A stretch of 64,000 nt of DNA. Origin: Prevotella sp. UBA2809 (GTDB lineage Bacteria; Bacteroidota; Bacteroidia; Bacteroidales; Bacteroidaceae). A model generated the notes under the pieces. That model did no database searches and was not told where the DNA came from. It worked only from the letters and a program-made list of their open reading frames with translations. The DNA is taken from the NCBI GenBank assembly GCA_002351725.1, contig DEHD01000040.1, positions 47,597 through 111,596 of the forward strand, in the 5' to 3' direction. The translations under genes and the position numbers were made by a program. Below, piece after piece: positions 45,034 through 53,606 of this stretch. Within the stretch, counting starts at the first letter, position 1. Each line of letters begins with the position of its first letter.

Positions 45034-46340
45034 TGTATTTTAATAACTTTATTTGTTTCCAGCATTTCTTTTGTTATCACAACACTTCTACTCTGAGCCT
45101 GAGAGCCATTAATAGGTGTCAGATTGAGTACGGCATTAGACTCTTCGTAACTTACACCTTGCCAACGCCCCTTAATCTTTATTTCTTTTCCTGATATTTT
45201 TCCTATACAAGTGGCAATATAGTCGACATCCATATCGTATTTATATAGTGTCAATTTCATTGTTGCTATATTATATGCAGGGACTTCTACAGGATATTCC
45301 CTAGTAATGGTTTTAGTAACCTCTTCCGAACTTCCATAGGCAAATTTTTGACCTCCAGAAACCGACGTCGTGATTTTTCCACTTGCTATAAAAGGAACAC
45401 TTGCTTTAAATTCTGTTGCTATGGAGACATTATAGGAAGTTTCCCTATTAAACGTAGATGTTTCTTTGTATGATTCGTTTATGACAAATTTGTGGCTTTG
45501 AGCTATCTGGCCATTATTTACATAAGAATCAGAGAATATTTGATTTGGTGTCTTTGACAGAATTGAAGATGCTTCTACATCGAAATATATATCTTTCACC
45601 ACAAATTCTTCTGCGGGTATTATTTCAAATTCTTGACGTGGTAAGTTGTTGTATTTCGCAAAAGATATTTTAGAGCCGTTTACAGTGATAACACTATAAT
45701 ATATATCAAGCCAGTAGCCACTGCTTCCTTGTTGTGGGTAGTCTTGATTCTCTATAATATATGATTTGTCAGAGTATTGCCCCCGCTTAATATCCCACGA
45801 TGCTCCAAATAGACTGCCAGTCGCATCCTGGCTGGCATAAAGGATCTTGGTATCCGGTGCACTTGTGTATGCGCCTAGTCTTATTGGCGTATCGGTTTTC
45901 TTAGAATATATTAGGTATGGAATTCCTGTATATGCAGGCAAAATTTTTATATAAAACTGCTGATTAGTTGAGTTCGCATTGAAACCCTCTACCGTCAGTT
46001 CCTTTCCCTTGGCAGAAGCACTTAGGTAGTGCTTGTCTGTTGTATTTCCTTTTACCTTTAGATATATAGGAATTTCATTGAGTTGGTTCAGCTCTTCTTT
46101 TAATAATGTGTAATCATTGTCTGTTGAACGTGTTAATGCCGTTGGTTTCTTAGGTAATGAATCGCGGCAACCCTCAATAGGAATGATACTGTCGCTTTGT
46201 GCGACACTAATTGTATCAAGCATAGTGGAAGTGATAGCTCCTGAAGTTTTTTCAACAAGTTCTTGGAACTCATCATCAGAAGAACATGCAGACGTGAAGC
46301 CTGCCACAAGAACACTAAATAAGATAAATTTGTATTTCAT
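45030..46340 (-). CDS. Predicted aerolysin-like pore-forming lipoprotein
   Basis: 436 residues from ATG 46340 (MKYKFILFSVLVAGFTSAC); an ATG ten codons earlier is less likely. Lipobox TSAC is followed by SSDDE, an acidic stretch like surface-export signals of Bacteroidota lipoproteins. Residues ~75-235 look like a beta-trefoil/lectin-type domain (IPIYLKVKGNTTDKHYLSA, WDIKRGQYSDKSYIIEN). Residues ~245-400 resemble the aerolysin/ETX-MTX2 pore domain: alternating polar strands SYNVSIATEFKASVPFIASG, an amphipathic GKITTSVSGGQKFAYGSS, and the EYPVEVPAYNIATMKLTLY segment matching the 'VPP' clamp. Family call is by pattern recognition, not search. Target unknown. Confidence 0.6.
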   Translation of the reverse strand: MKYKFILFSVLVAGFTSACSSDDEFQELVEKTSGAITSTMLDTISVAQSDSIIPIEGCRDSLPKKPTALTRSTDNDYTLLKEELNQLNEIPIYLKVKGNTTDKHYLSASAKGKELTVEGFNANSTNQQFYIKILPAYTGIPYLIYSKKTDTPIRLGAYTSAPDTKILYASQDATGSLFGASWDIKRGQYSDKSYIIENQDYPQQGSSGYWLDIYYSVITVNGSKISFAKYNNLPRQEFEIIPAEEFVVKDIYFDVEASSILSKTPNQIFSDSYVNNGQIAQSHKFVINESYKETSTFNRETSYNVSIATEFKASVPFIASGKITTSVSGGQKFAYGSSEEVTKTITREYPVEVPAYNIATMKLTLYKYDMDVDYIATCIGKISGKEIKIKGRWQGVSYEESNAVLNLTPINGSQAQSRSVVITKEMLETNKVIKIQ

Positions 46341-46437
46341 TATTATTTGATATTTGAATTGCCTACTCATATAGCTTTTCGGCTTCCGCTCCTGTTAGGC
46401 AGTCAGGTCTGCTTTTGTATATTTCATTAAAGGGTGA

Positions 46438-46881
46438 TTAATCTGTACCACTATTACTCTTTCTTATTTTGTTGTATATATAAATATAAGGTACTACCAT
46501 AAGCAGGAGTATTAGCACAATTATCAATGGGCGCATATGTACCAACTGGGTTGAGCATAATGTAACATATAATATAATAAGAAGTAGTAGCAGGTTTGTT
46601 GATTGTATATATGTAGCCAATGCTTTTGACTTGCTTTCATAATTCTTAATTTTAGGCAACCACTTTATCTTATATGGATTCTGCTCATAATAGCGGAAAA
46701 TCCAATATGTCAAAGTTGAAATACATGGATAGAATAAAATTAGATATGCAGGTCCATAATTAGCAATATTTCCATATATATCCCAATTAAGAACAATGCT
46801 CTCGGTATTATTAACCAATCTAATGATTGCAACCAAGAAAACAGCAATAATTATCATAATTGATGCAATTTTACTCTTCAT
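46438..46881 (-). CDS. SdpI/DUF1648-like membrane protein
   Basis: 147 residues, four predicted membrane helices (~7-24, ~43-65, ~88-110, ~115-136). NTESIVLNWDIYGNIANYGPAYLILFYPCISTLTYWIF resembles the DUF1648 motif (HWN..G.....) in which His is replaced by Asn here. In Bacillus a DUF1648-containing protein, SdpI, gives immunity to the pore-forming toxin SdpC. It sits directly upstream of the aerolysin-like gene, so immunity is an attractive but untested idea. Confidence 0.55.
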   Translation of the reverse strand: MKSKIASIMIIIAVFLVAIIRLVNNTESIVLNWDIYGNIANYGPAYLILFYPCISTLTYWIFRYYEQNPYKIKWLPKIKNYESKSKALATYIQSTNLLLLLIILYVTLCSTQLVHMRPLIIVLILLLMVVPYIYIYNKIRKSNSGTD

Positions 46882-46913
46882 ATGATATCATAGTTGAGGG
46901 AAAACTTTCTATT

Positions 46914-49481
46914 TCAAATTCTTAATAACAATCTTAATAGGACTTCTCTGCCCCTAAGTGGCAGGAATGAGCCGCAACTGTTAAGACCTGAGTTTTGGAT
47001 GACCAAATATGAATTGGTGTTCAGCAAGTTTGTACCACTTAATCCTATCTCTCCTATTTTGCTGATTTTGTAGTTCATACTGGCATCAAAAAACATTTGA
47101 CTCTCATATTGCGACTCTGCTATTTTGTTAGTTATATCTTGGCATTTCATCTTTATTTCAAATCCCTTAAATGGGAAGAAATAAAAAGAAGCATTAGCAT
47201 TGAGACTTGACATTGTCTCTGAATCGTGATAACTATTCCTTTCCCAAAATAACGTTCCTGTAGCATCAAGAACAAGTCTCATCCACTTAAATTTCTGAAA
47301 GGTGGTGCTGACCATCCCTGACAAGACATGAGACCTGTTGTAGATATGTTCTGTGGATTGGGATAACAAGTAACCGCTTTGGTTATACGAAATCTCTGTT
47401 TTCAGTGAAATCCCTACATCTACAAACGTTTTATCTGCCATTCCGTTTATGATGAATGTCTTGTAATTATTCTCTCCCTGTATTTGCCTGATGATATTCA
47501 GAGAATCCGTATAGTCATAATGGAAGTAACTTTCGCGCTTTCCATTTGAATAGGAAACAGAGAGGTTGGAAAAGAACATTGAGGCGAGATTCCTGTATTT
47601 CAGCCTTAATGACAGCAAATAATCTGTGTTCTTATACAGGTTGCTGTCATACAAATAGACAGTTCTGTAACCTATGCGAAGAAAGTCTGGCGAATAGAAT
47701 GGCTTAGTGTCATTACTATTGCCTATTGAAGCAGAGAAACCTAAAGAGAATTCATCCGAGAACGCATGATTGAAAGAAATCTCTGGAGAGAGCGAGAAGA
47801 AACCTCGATTTTTTATTGATTCATTGACAGGAAGCAGACGGGCATACATCCATCCTATTGGCAGTGCTATGGTGAGGCCACTGCGTTTCCCGTATTTCAC
47901 ATAGTAACTCGGTGAGAAAATAACATTCAGGTCTTGATGATGAGTATTTCCATTGTAATCATAGCTATTGTCGTGATAATATGCTTTTACTCCGAGATCA
48001 AGGTAATTGCGGAAAAGCAAAAATTTAGTGGACAAGGTACCCTTTGCGACAAAGGACTTAAATGCATAACGGTTCGAGCAATTATAAATAATTGTTGAGT
48101 CAGATATGTCATTAAGACTTTCCGTCCTGTCAAAATAGCGTATCAAAGATTTCGCCTGCAAGATTGTATTTCCGACCGGGAATGAAGATGAGAAATAATT
48201 CTGGATGTATGACGGGTGTGTCTTTACAGTCTCATTAATTGAAGATTCGTTGCTTAATATGGCAGTGATAGCAGATTTCTTGCTAACGCTAACGCGTAAC
48301 TCATCGGACACGAAAGTATTTGCTGAGTTAAGTTCGTATTTGAGAATCGGTACTATCGTAAAGTCTTTCTTCTTCATACTGGCATCTTCCCTGAGACTCA
48401 AAGGATGAAAGCCACCAAAAATGTATTCAATACTGTTATTTCGTGAAGAATGATCCTCGTAAAGCTGGGTGTTAAAGCGAAGAGTAGAATTGTCAGACAA
48501 CTTTCTGAGGAAATTGACACCGCCAGCATAGGACTTATTGTATAGATAACGATTCTGCGGGAGTTGCTCCTGTACCAAATCTGTTGTCAGTAATGGAGAA
48601 GTGATAGGCTCGAATGCCTCCAAGTCGGTTACGTCAATATGTTCTGTGGTTTCCTCTGACAAGTCATTGCCTGTATTGTTCATCTTTCCCGAAAGTAGTA
48701 GTTGGCTCTTGTTTGCGATGTGGGTAACAAATGCGCGATTGTCCCATCTTGTCGGACTCAACCCTAATCCTCCCTCCAATTCTCCAAAAGGGCGTGATTT
48801 GTGCGACTTGTCAATCTTGATGTTTAGTGCTGCTTTGTCGGAAAGTTGTTTCCCCTGAAGCATTTTCACGGGCTGGTGATTTTCAAGAACTTCGACGCTT
48901 GTTACTGCATCGATGGGCATATTCTGAGTGACTTGATTGTAATTGTTTCCCATCAAGTCCATACCTTCAATATAGAATTTGTTGATAGCCTTACCTTGCA
49001 CAGAAACGGTACCATTTTCAGATACCTTCACCCCGGGCAGGCGTTTGAGAACGTCCTCCAGATGCTTGTCTCCAATTTTGGCAAAAGCTCCAACACGGTA
49101 AACAAGGGTGTCGTTCCTGGCACTGATTGGAGGAGCTTTGATTTGCACTTCTTTCAAAGTAACTGAACTTGGCTTCATATAGACGATATTTGCCTGTTTT
49201 AGATGATAATGATTAACTCTGACTTTTTGCTTCTCATATCCCATAAACGTAAACTCCAACCAGTCACTTTGATGAGGACTTAGTTTAACGATACCATTTT
49301 TATCTGATATGGCATAAGTGTAAAACTTGTCTGAGGAGGTATATACCCGGCAAGTCACACCTACTAGAGGTTCAAGTGTTGTTGTGTCCTTAACCTCAAA
49401 AGACATTGAGACTGCATCACCTTGTGTCTGCGGATAGGCCACTTGCAATCCACAGACACATAGGAGCTGCGTCAGTATCAT
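46914..49481 (-). CDS. TonB-type outer-membrane barrel with CarboxypepD_reg domain
   Basis: About 855 residues from ATG 49481 (MILTQLLCVCGLQVAYPQTQG, a signal peptide). An ATG 14 codons earlier would overlap the GLPGLI gene. Residues ~25-110 are a carboxypeptidase-regulatory/Ig-like domain (DTTTLEPLVGVTCRVYTSSDKFYTYAISDKNGIVKL). A plug follows (YRVGAFAKIGDKHLEDVLKRLPGVKVSENGTVSVQG), then a barrel to the C-terminus, which ends in an aromatic-poor REVLLRLLLRI. No TonB-box-containing N-terminal extension was identified. It lies 7 bases after the GLPGLI gene. Transport substrate unknown; it resembles SusC-like proteins but no SusD gene is nearby. Confidence 0.82.
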   Translation of the reverse strand: MILTQLLCVCGLQVAYPQTQGDAVSMSFEVKDTTTLEPLVGVTCRVYTSSDKFYTYAISDKNGIVKLSPHQSDWLEFTFMGYEKQKVRVNHYHLKQANIVYMKPSSVTLKEVQIKAPPISARNDTLVYRVGAFAKIGDKHLEDVLKRLPGVKVSENGTVSVQGKAINKFYIEGMDLMGNNYNQVTQNMPIDAVTSVEVLENHQPVKMLQGKQLSDKAALNIKIDKSHKSRPFGELEGGLGLSPTRWDNRAFVTHIANKSQLLLSGKMNNTGNDLSEETTEHIDVTDLEAFEPITSPLLTTDLVQEQLPQNRYLYNKSYAGGVNFLRKLSDNSTLRFNTQLYEDHSSRNNSIEYIFGGFHPLSLREDASMKKKDFTIVPILKYELNSANTFVSDELRVSVSKKSAITAILSNESSINETVKTHPSYIQNYFSSSFPVGNTILQAKSLIRYFDRTESLNDISDSTIIYNCSNRYAFKSFVAKGTLSTKFLLFRNYLDLGVKAYYHDNSYDYNGNTHHQDLNVIFSPSYYVKYGKRSGLTIALPIGWMYARLLPVNESIKNRGFFSLSPEISFNHAFSDEFSLGFSASIGNSNDTKPFYSPDFLRIGYRTVYLYDSNLYKNTDYLLSLRLKYRNLASMFFSNLSVSYSNGKRESYFHYDYTDSLNIIRQIQGENNYKTFIINGMADKTFVDVGISLKTEISYNQSGYLLSQSTEHIYNRSHVLSGMVSTTFQKFKWMRLVLDATGTLFWERNSYHDSETMSSLNANASFYFFPFKGFEIKMKCQDITNKIAESQYESQMFFDASMNYKISKIGEIGLSGTNLLNTNSYLVIQNSGLNSCGSFLPLRGREVLLRLLLRI

Positions 49482-49488
49482 TTGGATT

Positions 49489-50358
49489 TTATTCAAGTTC
49501 AATAGGATTATATGGTTTAACACTAACAGATGCTTTTACATCATCTGGTACTTGAATATCACCATTACTTGTTAATGCACCTACAGGGTCGGCACAATAA
49601 TTTTTGTAAATTTTGCGCACTTTGTTACGGCTGGTCTTGATAATGTCCTTGCTTGCCCAAAGATAGATGGGATAATACTGACTAACCTTTTCAAGACCAT
49701 TTAGCGTAAATTGATGATGACCGCGAGTATCGGCAACCATAAAAATCAAGCCAGGCAGGCCATTAAACTTGTAGGGACCATACGGCATGTCAACCTCTGG
49801 AGCATACCATGCTATATAGTCTCGTCCCCAAAGGCTGGTTAATGCTTTCTTACAATTATAGCTGGCAATGACTGTGTCACCTTCGACCAGTTCCCAATTT
49901 AGCGTTGGACAAGGCTCGTCATACTGGTATCTCTGTACCAGTCCTGCCGTTCTCTGGATTGTCTCCGTGCTTTTTTGTTTGTCAATGACAATGTTTTCCC
50001 TGAACTTTCTTTTTTTGAGAGCCTGCATCATCATGGGGCCTGTCTCAGCATAAGGCTTCAGGCTTTTGGCGGTTGCATCCATCAGTGAATCGAAGCGAAA
50101 CTCATTGTAATCCATAAAGCGGTTGTAGCGTTTTCCCACCTGTAACATTGTCATACCGGATCTCTTGTCTTCAGGAAATTCGGCATCTCTGACATATTCG
50201 TAATCGTAGATGATGAGATACTGAGAATTTTCCAACACCACTTTTGCAATGGAGTCAGACTCAGCGGATTTTTGGAACTTGGAGAAGTCCACGGTTTGGG
50301 CAGATGCATTAACAATACCGATTAGCGCAAATGCTAATATAACATTTCTCTTTTTCAT
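49489..50358 (-). CDS. GLPGLI-family protein
   Basis: 289 residues from ATG 50358 (MKKRNVILAFALIGIVNASAQ, signal peptide); longer in-frame ATG at 50424 rejected because it buries the signal. The family motif is exact: YKFNGLPGLIFMVAD. Other features are YDYEYVRDAEFPEDK, ALTSLWGRDYIAWYAPEVDMPYGPYKF. Function of GLPGLI proteins is unknown; they are exported and often encoded beside TonB-type barrels, as here. Confidence 0.9.
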   Translation of the reverse strand: MKKRNVILAFALIGIVNASAQTVDFSKFQKSAESDSIAKVVLENSQYLIIYDYEYVRDAEFPEDKRSGMTMLQVGKRYNRFMDYNEFRFDSLMDATAKSLKPYAETGPMMMQALKKRKFRENIVIDKQKSTETIQRTAGLVQRYQYDEPCPTLNWELVEGDTVIASYNCKKALTSLWGRDYIAWYAPEVDMPYGPYKFNGLPGLIFMVADTRGHHQFTLNGLEKVSQYYPIYLWASKDIIKTSRNKVRKIYKNYCADPVGALTSNGDIQVPDDVKASVSVKPYNPIELE

Positions 50359-50389
50359 TCTATTCTTCAACTTAATCAATAGGCGTAAT

Positions 50390-50415
50390 GGAATAGGGCA
50401 ATTAAGCCCTATCCC
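50390..50415 (-). other. mRNA stem-loop between peptide gene and GLPGLI
   Basis: GGAATAGGGC (50390-50399) and GCCCTATCCC (50406-50415) pair with one wobble position around a six-base loop. No T run. Probably stabilises or processes the upstream peptide message. Confidence 0.55.
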
Positions 50416-50437
50416 ACTACACAAATCAGGTTAATTA

Positions 50438-50620
50438 TTACTCACCACCGCAGAGGGCCTCATCGATAGCCATTACCTGCTTCATGGTGTTCTCAACTGT
50501 GGTGCGGTCAGTGTCAATGTAAGCGGTCTTGCCGCATGAAGTGTGAACTGGTACCACGTTTTTTGCGGAAACAGAAAGTGTTCCAAGCAGCATTGCTGCA
50601 ACAAATAAAGCTTTTTTCAT
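50438..50620 (-). CDS. Secreted 60-residue cysteine peptide
   Basis: Signal peptide MKKALFVAAMLLGTLSVSA, then about 41 residues beginning KNVVPVHTSCGKTAYIDT and ending MAIDEALCGGE. Two cysteines could form a disulfide after export. It is too short for a known domain. It lies upstream of the GLPGLI and barrel genes with a strong stem-loop behind it. Could be a signalling peptide, a small bacteriocin-like product or a barrel ligand; no modification genes are nearby. Confidence 0.7.
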   Translation of the reverse strand: MKKALFVAAMLLGTLSVSAKNVVPVHTSCGKTAYIDTDRTTVENTMKQVMAIDEALCGGE

Positions 50621-50697
50621 TTTGCTTAAATTTTAAATTGTTAATACTATTTCTTTTGTGGTTTTTTAGGTCTATCCGCAGTCATGACCATTTTTTT

Positions 50698-51069
50698 CTA
50701 TAACCAGATGTAACTCCAGAAACAAAATCTTCCACGTATAATCTGTAAGCAGTATTCGCCTGAGAGGTACGAAGGGAGTGAAATGGTAGTTGCCCCTTCT
50801 GGTATAGTAACCAAATACTCTATATCACCATCATCGCTTGTTATTTTCAATGTACAACCATCACAAGATGTCACAAATTTGATGGAGTGCCCGTCCTGTT
50901 GAACCGACGGGATTTTTACAGGCCCCAATTTGTAGGGTTCTTGATCTTTTGTCGGATCTGTAATACTTGCATGAAGAATAATCGCTTCATACGATGACAA
51001 TTGCTGTGTATCGGCAAAACTTACACCGACGAATAACAGCATACTCAATACTAATGTTAATCTTTTCGT
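50698..51069 (-). CDS. DUF3244-like exported protein with apparent ACG start
   Basis: About 123 residues. The body EPYKLGPVKIPSVQQDGHSIKF...LKITSDDGDIEYLVTIPEGATTISLPSYLSGEYCLQIIRG fits the Ig-like DUF3244 family. In frame, a textbook signal peptide KRLTLVLSMLLFVGVSFAD begins directly after an ACG at 51067-51069, where ATG would be expected; a TAA lies two codons upstream. Later starts (TTG 51048, ATG 51042) would remove the basic n-region. Minus-strand -7 box TACCTTTG is at 51099-51106, so the ACG falls about 24 bases after the start of the message. Function of DUF3244 is unknown. Confidence 0.65.
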   Translation of the reverse strand, partial: TKRLTLVLSMLLFVGVSFADTQQLSSYEAIILHASITDPTKDQEPYKLGPVKIPSVQQDGHSIKFVTSCDGCTLKITSDDGDIEYLVTIPEGATTISLPSYLSGEYCLQIIRGRFCFWSYIWL

Positions 51070-51233
51070 TTTTTAATAACGTTTTCGTTTTGATGCTGCA
51101 AAGGTACGGCGATTATAACATAAAAGAAATCTTTGCCTTCATTTTCAGTAAGTCAAATGAAGACAAAAAAGGAATCACCCCCCTAAAACCTTTTGTATAT
51201 CAAGGGGTTGCGTGATTTTTAAGTCAGATTAAA

Positions 51234-52997
51234 TCAATTGGCCTTTATGAGTTGTAAAAGCCCAGCTTTTAAGGTTTGAGCACTCTTTTCATTGAAGATT
51301 TTCCTGTTAGCCCGAGACTTGGCTGTGGTTATAGTTTGTGATATAGAGTCTGTCATGTTGACTATAGAACTGTCTTCAAAGTCAAGAATCAATAGCATAC
51401 AGACATGGAGTTCCAAAGGAGAAAGTTTCTTGTCTTTAGCAAGAATCTTGTATGCAGATGGCATATCTTTGCTAAATTGTACTTCTAAAGCTCGCCATTC
51501 CGCTTTGTTTGGTATAGGATTGTCAGACCTAAAATCTTTCTTCTTGCGGAATACCCCTACAATTTTGCTGTTTTCAAAATCACTTAGATTGTCAATTACA
51601 GATGGAAGGCCTGTCGCATCAGCAAGTTCTTCAATTGTCATTTTCAGTTCTTTCCCCTTCAGTTCTTTTTCAGCAATAAGTTTCTTATAATCCCTATCTT
51701 TTAGCCTTTGGAGTTCTTCTTGTATGTCTTGGTATTCTTTTTTGGCAGAATTGAGGGATATAGCCAGTTTTTCTATTTCGTCTTGTCTTTTCCTCTTGTA
51801 GTCTCTGTAGATATAGAAAATCAAAATCCCACCAAAAACAACAGATATAAGAATCCCAATAATCCACAGACGAGCATTTCTGGCTTTCTGTGCTTCTTGC
51901 TCTGCTACTTTTTGACTGCGGCTGTAGTTATATAGAGATGACATTCTGTGAGTGGCGTCTATTTGCATCTGATTGTGCAAGGAGTCTTGCGCATCCTCAT
52001 ACAAAAGTGAGAAATGAATAATGGAGTCTAGCACATTCTTATGGCGATAGACAGACAACAACCCTTTATAGGCATCAGAAAAATGTCCGAACTGTATAGA
52101 CTTTCTAAAATATATTTCCGCAGAATCAAAGTCGTTGTTTGCTAACTCGTAGAAACCTTTAGTTGCATAATAGTGCTCGCGTCCACCAGCAATATTACCT
52201 TTATCATCAAATAAACCAGACTCATGCTCAAAGACCGTTATCTCTTTTTCTGCTTCGGATAGCAAATTCCGCTCGATATTGATATAAATTGCAGTAGGCA
52301 GTAAACCAGCCGCTCTTTTAGTTTCTCCAAGTTCTGTTAGTCTTTTATACGAATTTTGTATTATCTGTAATACGGAATCATTCTCGCCAAGCAAATAGTA
52401 TGGCTTCATTAGTTGGCTCTGAGCAATAGTATATTCAATTTCATTACCAAGTTGACCAATGCATTTCACATAATGTCGAACGGCCCAGATTTCGTCGTGT
52501 GGCAAATATTGCTGATGAAAAATACTCGCCATTTGTCCGTATATAGCAGCCAAAGTCCCATAGTCGCAGTTGGAATCTAAAGTGTCGGCTTTATCTATGG
52601 CATCATAATAAGTCTGTAAAGCCTGTGGTGCTTCTCCGATGTTAGCATAAAACCTCCCTAACAGGTAGTAGGCTAACATCTGTTCGTTATGTTCCCCATT
52701 GCCATCAAAGTATGTGACAACATCTTTTATGATAGAGTCTGACTTGATTTTCACTCCAGACTTATTCAACGCTTTCAGCCGTATGAGTTCATAATGCATT
52801 CTGTCGGCCTTGCCCCAATCATCCTTTTGTTTGCTGTATTCATCCAATACGATAAGTGCAGAGTCCGGGTTGGCATCCGCAATCTTGCTGACAGCCTCTA
52901 ACTGAGAGGTGATCTTCCTGCCGTTGCAACCAAACAAGGTCACGACAATCATACTTATATATATGTAAGCTAGTCTATTCATATTCCGTAAATCCAT
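51234..52997 (-). CDS. TPR membrane regulator lipoprotein with C-terminal HTH-like domain
   Basis: 587 residues from ATG 52997. Signal with lipobox-like LFGCN, TPR-rich region ~25-370, one membrane helix (ARLWIIGILISVVFGGILIFYIY), a coiled coil (DEIEKLAISLNSAKKEYQDIQEELQRLKD) and a C-terminal ~120 residues ending in a LuxR-like HTH: KDKKLSPLELHVCMLLILDFEDSSIVNMTDSISQTITTAKSRANRK. This layout is common in Bacteroides regulators that sense outside and bind DNA inside; a lipobox plus an internal helix is odd but recurrent. It heads the cargo block and is the likely regulator. Confidence 0.8.
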   Translation of the reverse strand: MDLRNMNRLAYIYISMIVVTLFGCNGRKITSQLEAVSKIADANPDSALIVLDEYSKQKDDWGKADRMHYELIRLKALNKSGVKIKSDSIIKDVVTYFDGNGEHNEQMLAYYLLGRFYANIGEAPQALQTYYDAIDKADTLDSNCDYGTLAAIYGQMASIFHQQYLPHDEIWAVRHYVKCIGQLGNEIEYTIAQSQLMKPYYLLGENDSVLQIIQNSYKRLTELGETKRAAGLLPTAIYINIERNLLSEAEKEITVFEHESGLFDDKGNIAGGREHYYATKGFYELANNDFDSAEIYFRKSIQFGHFSDAYKGLLSVYRHKNVLDSIIHFSLLYEDAQDSLHNQMQIDATHRMSSLYNYSRSQKVAEQEAQKARNARLWIIGILISVVFGGILIFYIYRDYKRKRQDEIEKLAISLNSAKKEYQDIQEELQRLKDRDYKKLIAEKELKGKELKMTIEELADATGLPSVIDNLSDFENSKIVGVFRKKKDFRSDNPIPNKAEWRALEVQFSKDMPSAYKILAKDKKLSPLELHVCMLLILDFEDSSIVNMTDSISQTITTAKSRANRKIFNEKSAQTLKAGLLQLIKAN

Positions 52998-53040
52998 TAT
53001 TGCGCGAGGCAAATATAAGCCTCGGTGTTATTTTGGGGTG

Positions 53041-53048
53041 CAAAGGTA
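53041..53048 (-). promoter_or_regulatory. -7 box of the TPR regulator
   Basis: CAAAGGTA on +, TACCTTTG on minus, about 44 bases before the ATG at 52997. Confidence 0.6.
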
Positions 53049-53120
53049 CAAAAACAATTCGATTTAGGCAACGATTTCACGTTTATTAAGCGGTATGAAG
53101 TCTATATTGCGGCTACAAAG

Positions 53121-53330
53121 TTTGGTGATTTCAAAAAATCTTCGTACCTTTGCACCCGATGAAGGGTCATAGAAACGGCTGGTGGCTCTGAGTCGGAGTT
53201 CTTTGAAAGCAATCCAAAGCAGAACGTGGAATTGAGAACGGTCTCCAAATCGTAACCCGCGACATTTCCCAATCCCCCGAACTGCCTTTATACAAAGAAA
53301 GATTGCTTTTTCTATCCAAAATTACGAAAT
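53121..53330 (+). ncRNA. Candidate structured RNA with its own promoter
   Basis: Promoter TTTG (53121-53124), 20 bases, TACCTTTG (53145-53152). The transcript has local hairpins, ACCC-GATGAA-GGGT and GAGA-ACGG-TCTC, a GTTCTTTG/CAAAGCAGAAC stem, and a long-range pairing AAAGCAATC with GATTGCTTT that ends in a T run. No open frame fits. It matches no RNA I can name. Confidence 0.4.
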
Positions 53331-53395
53331 AATTTTGAAATTCAAAAGAATATCGCTCATTTTTTCTGTTTTTTAGGATTTTTCTTTCGAATTTC

Positions 53396-53426
53396 TTTGT
53401 TATCTTGTGATTATTGATTATCTTTG
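53396..53426 (+). promoter_or_regulatory. Promoter of the 6S-like RNA
   Basis: TTTG (53396-53399), 19 bases, TATCTTTG (53419-53426), an excellent -33/-7 match; start expected at 53431-53434, at the base of the closing stem. Confidence 0.7.
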
Positions 53427-53431
53427 CAGCG

Positions 53432-53600
53432 CAATAGTGCAGAACAGATGATGATACTCTTCTGAGTGAGAAGGGCGAGTTTAGTGGAAGACCTGCCTAT
53501 GAACTAAAGGGATGGGAATCGCGAAATTCCATTTCCCAAAGTTCATTTGTACGGTTTAACTCATAAAGTACAGATTATCAACACTGTATAGATATTGCGT
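53432..53600 (+). ncRNA. ssrS: Rod-like RNA, 6S-like
   Basis: Nearly all of ~170 bases pair into one imperfect rod. CGCAATA/TATTGCG (53430-53436 with 53593-53599), TGCAG/CTGTA, TGATGAT/ATTATCA (53449-53455 with 53574-53580), GAGTT/AACTC (53477-53481 with 53558-53562), GACC/GGTT, ATGAACT/AGTTCAT (53499-53505 with 53540-53546), and a terminal GGG...CCC hairpin. A small side hairpin CTTCT-GAGTG-AGAAG sits in the central bubble. Length, closing stem and central bubble fit 6S RNA, which binds the housekeeping RNA polymerase. Its right end coincides with a possible att core, so an element-borne RNA or recombination hairpin is an alternative. Confidence 0.55.
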
Positions 53601-53606
53601 GGGAAA
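53596..53606 (+). repeat. Candidate attR: mnmE tail duplicate
   Basis: TGCGTGGGAAA, identical to 36177-36187; the next bases give TGC GTG GGA AAA TGA, encoding CVGK-stop like the mnmE end. If this is attR, the element spans about 36.19-53.60 kb. Confidence 0.5.

Noticed and set aside
46914..49481. SusC of a polysaccharide utilisation locus
   Set aside because: No SusD-like gene, glycoside hydrolase or sugar sensor next to it; the neighbours are GLPGLI and a membrane protein.
50438..50620. Bacteroidetocin-type bacteriocin
   Set aside because: It has a Sec-type signal peptide rather than a double-glycine leader, and no peptidase-transporter gene is nearby.
53432..53600. Integron attC site
   Set aside because: No integron integrase or cassette promoter; the closing stem starts at a good transcription start. 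Kept only as an alternative for the DNA hairpin.
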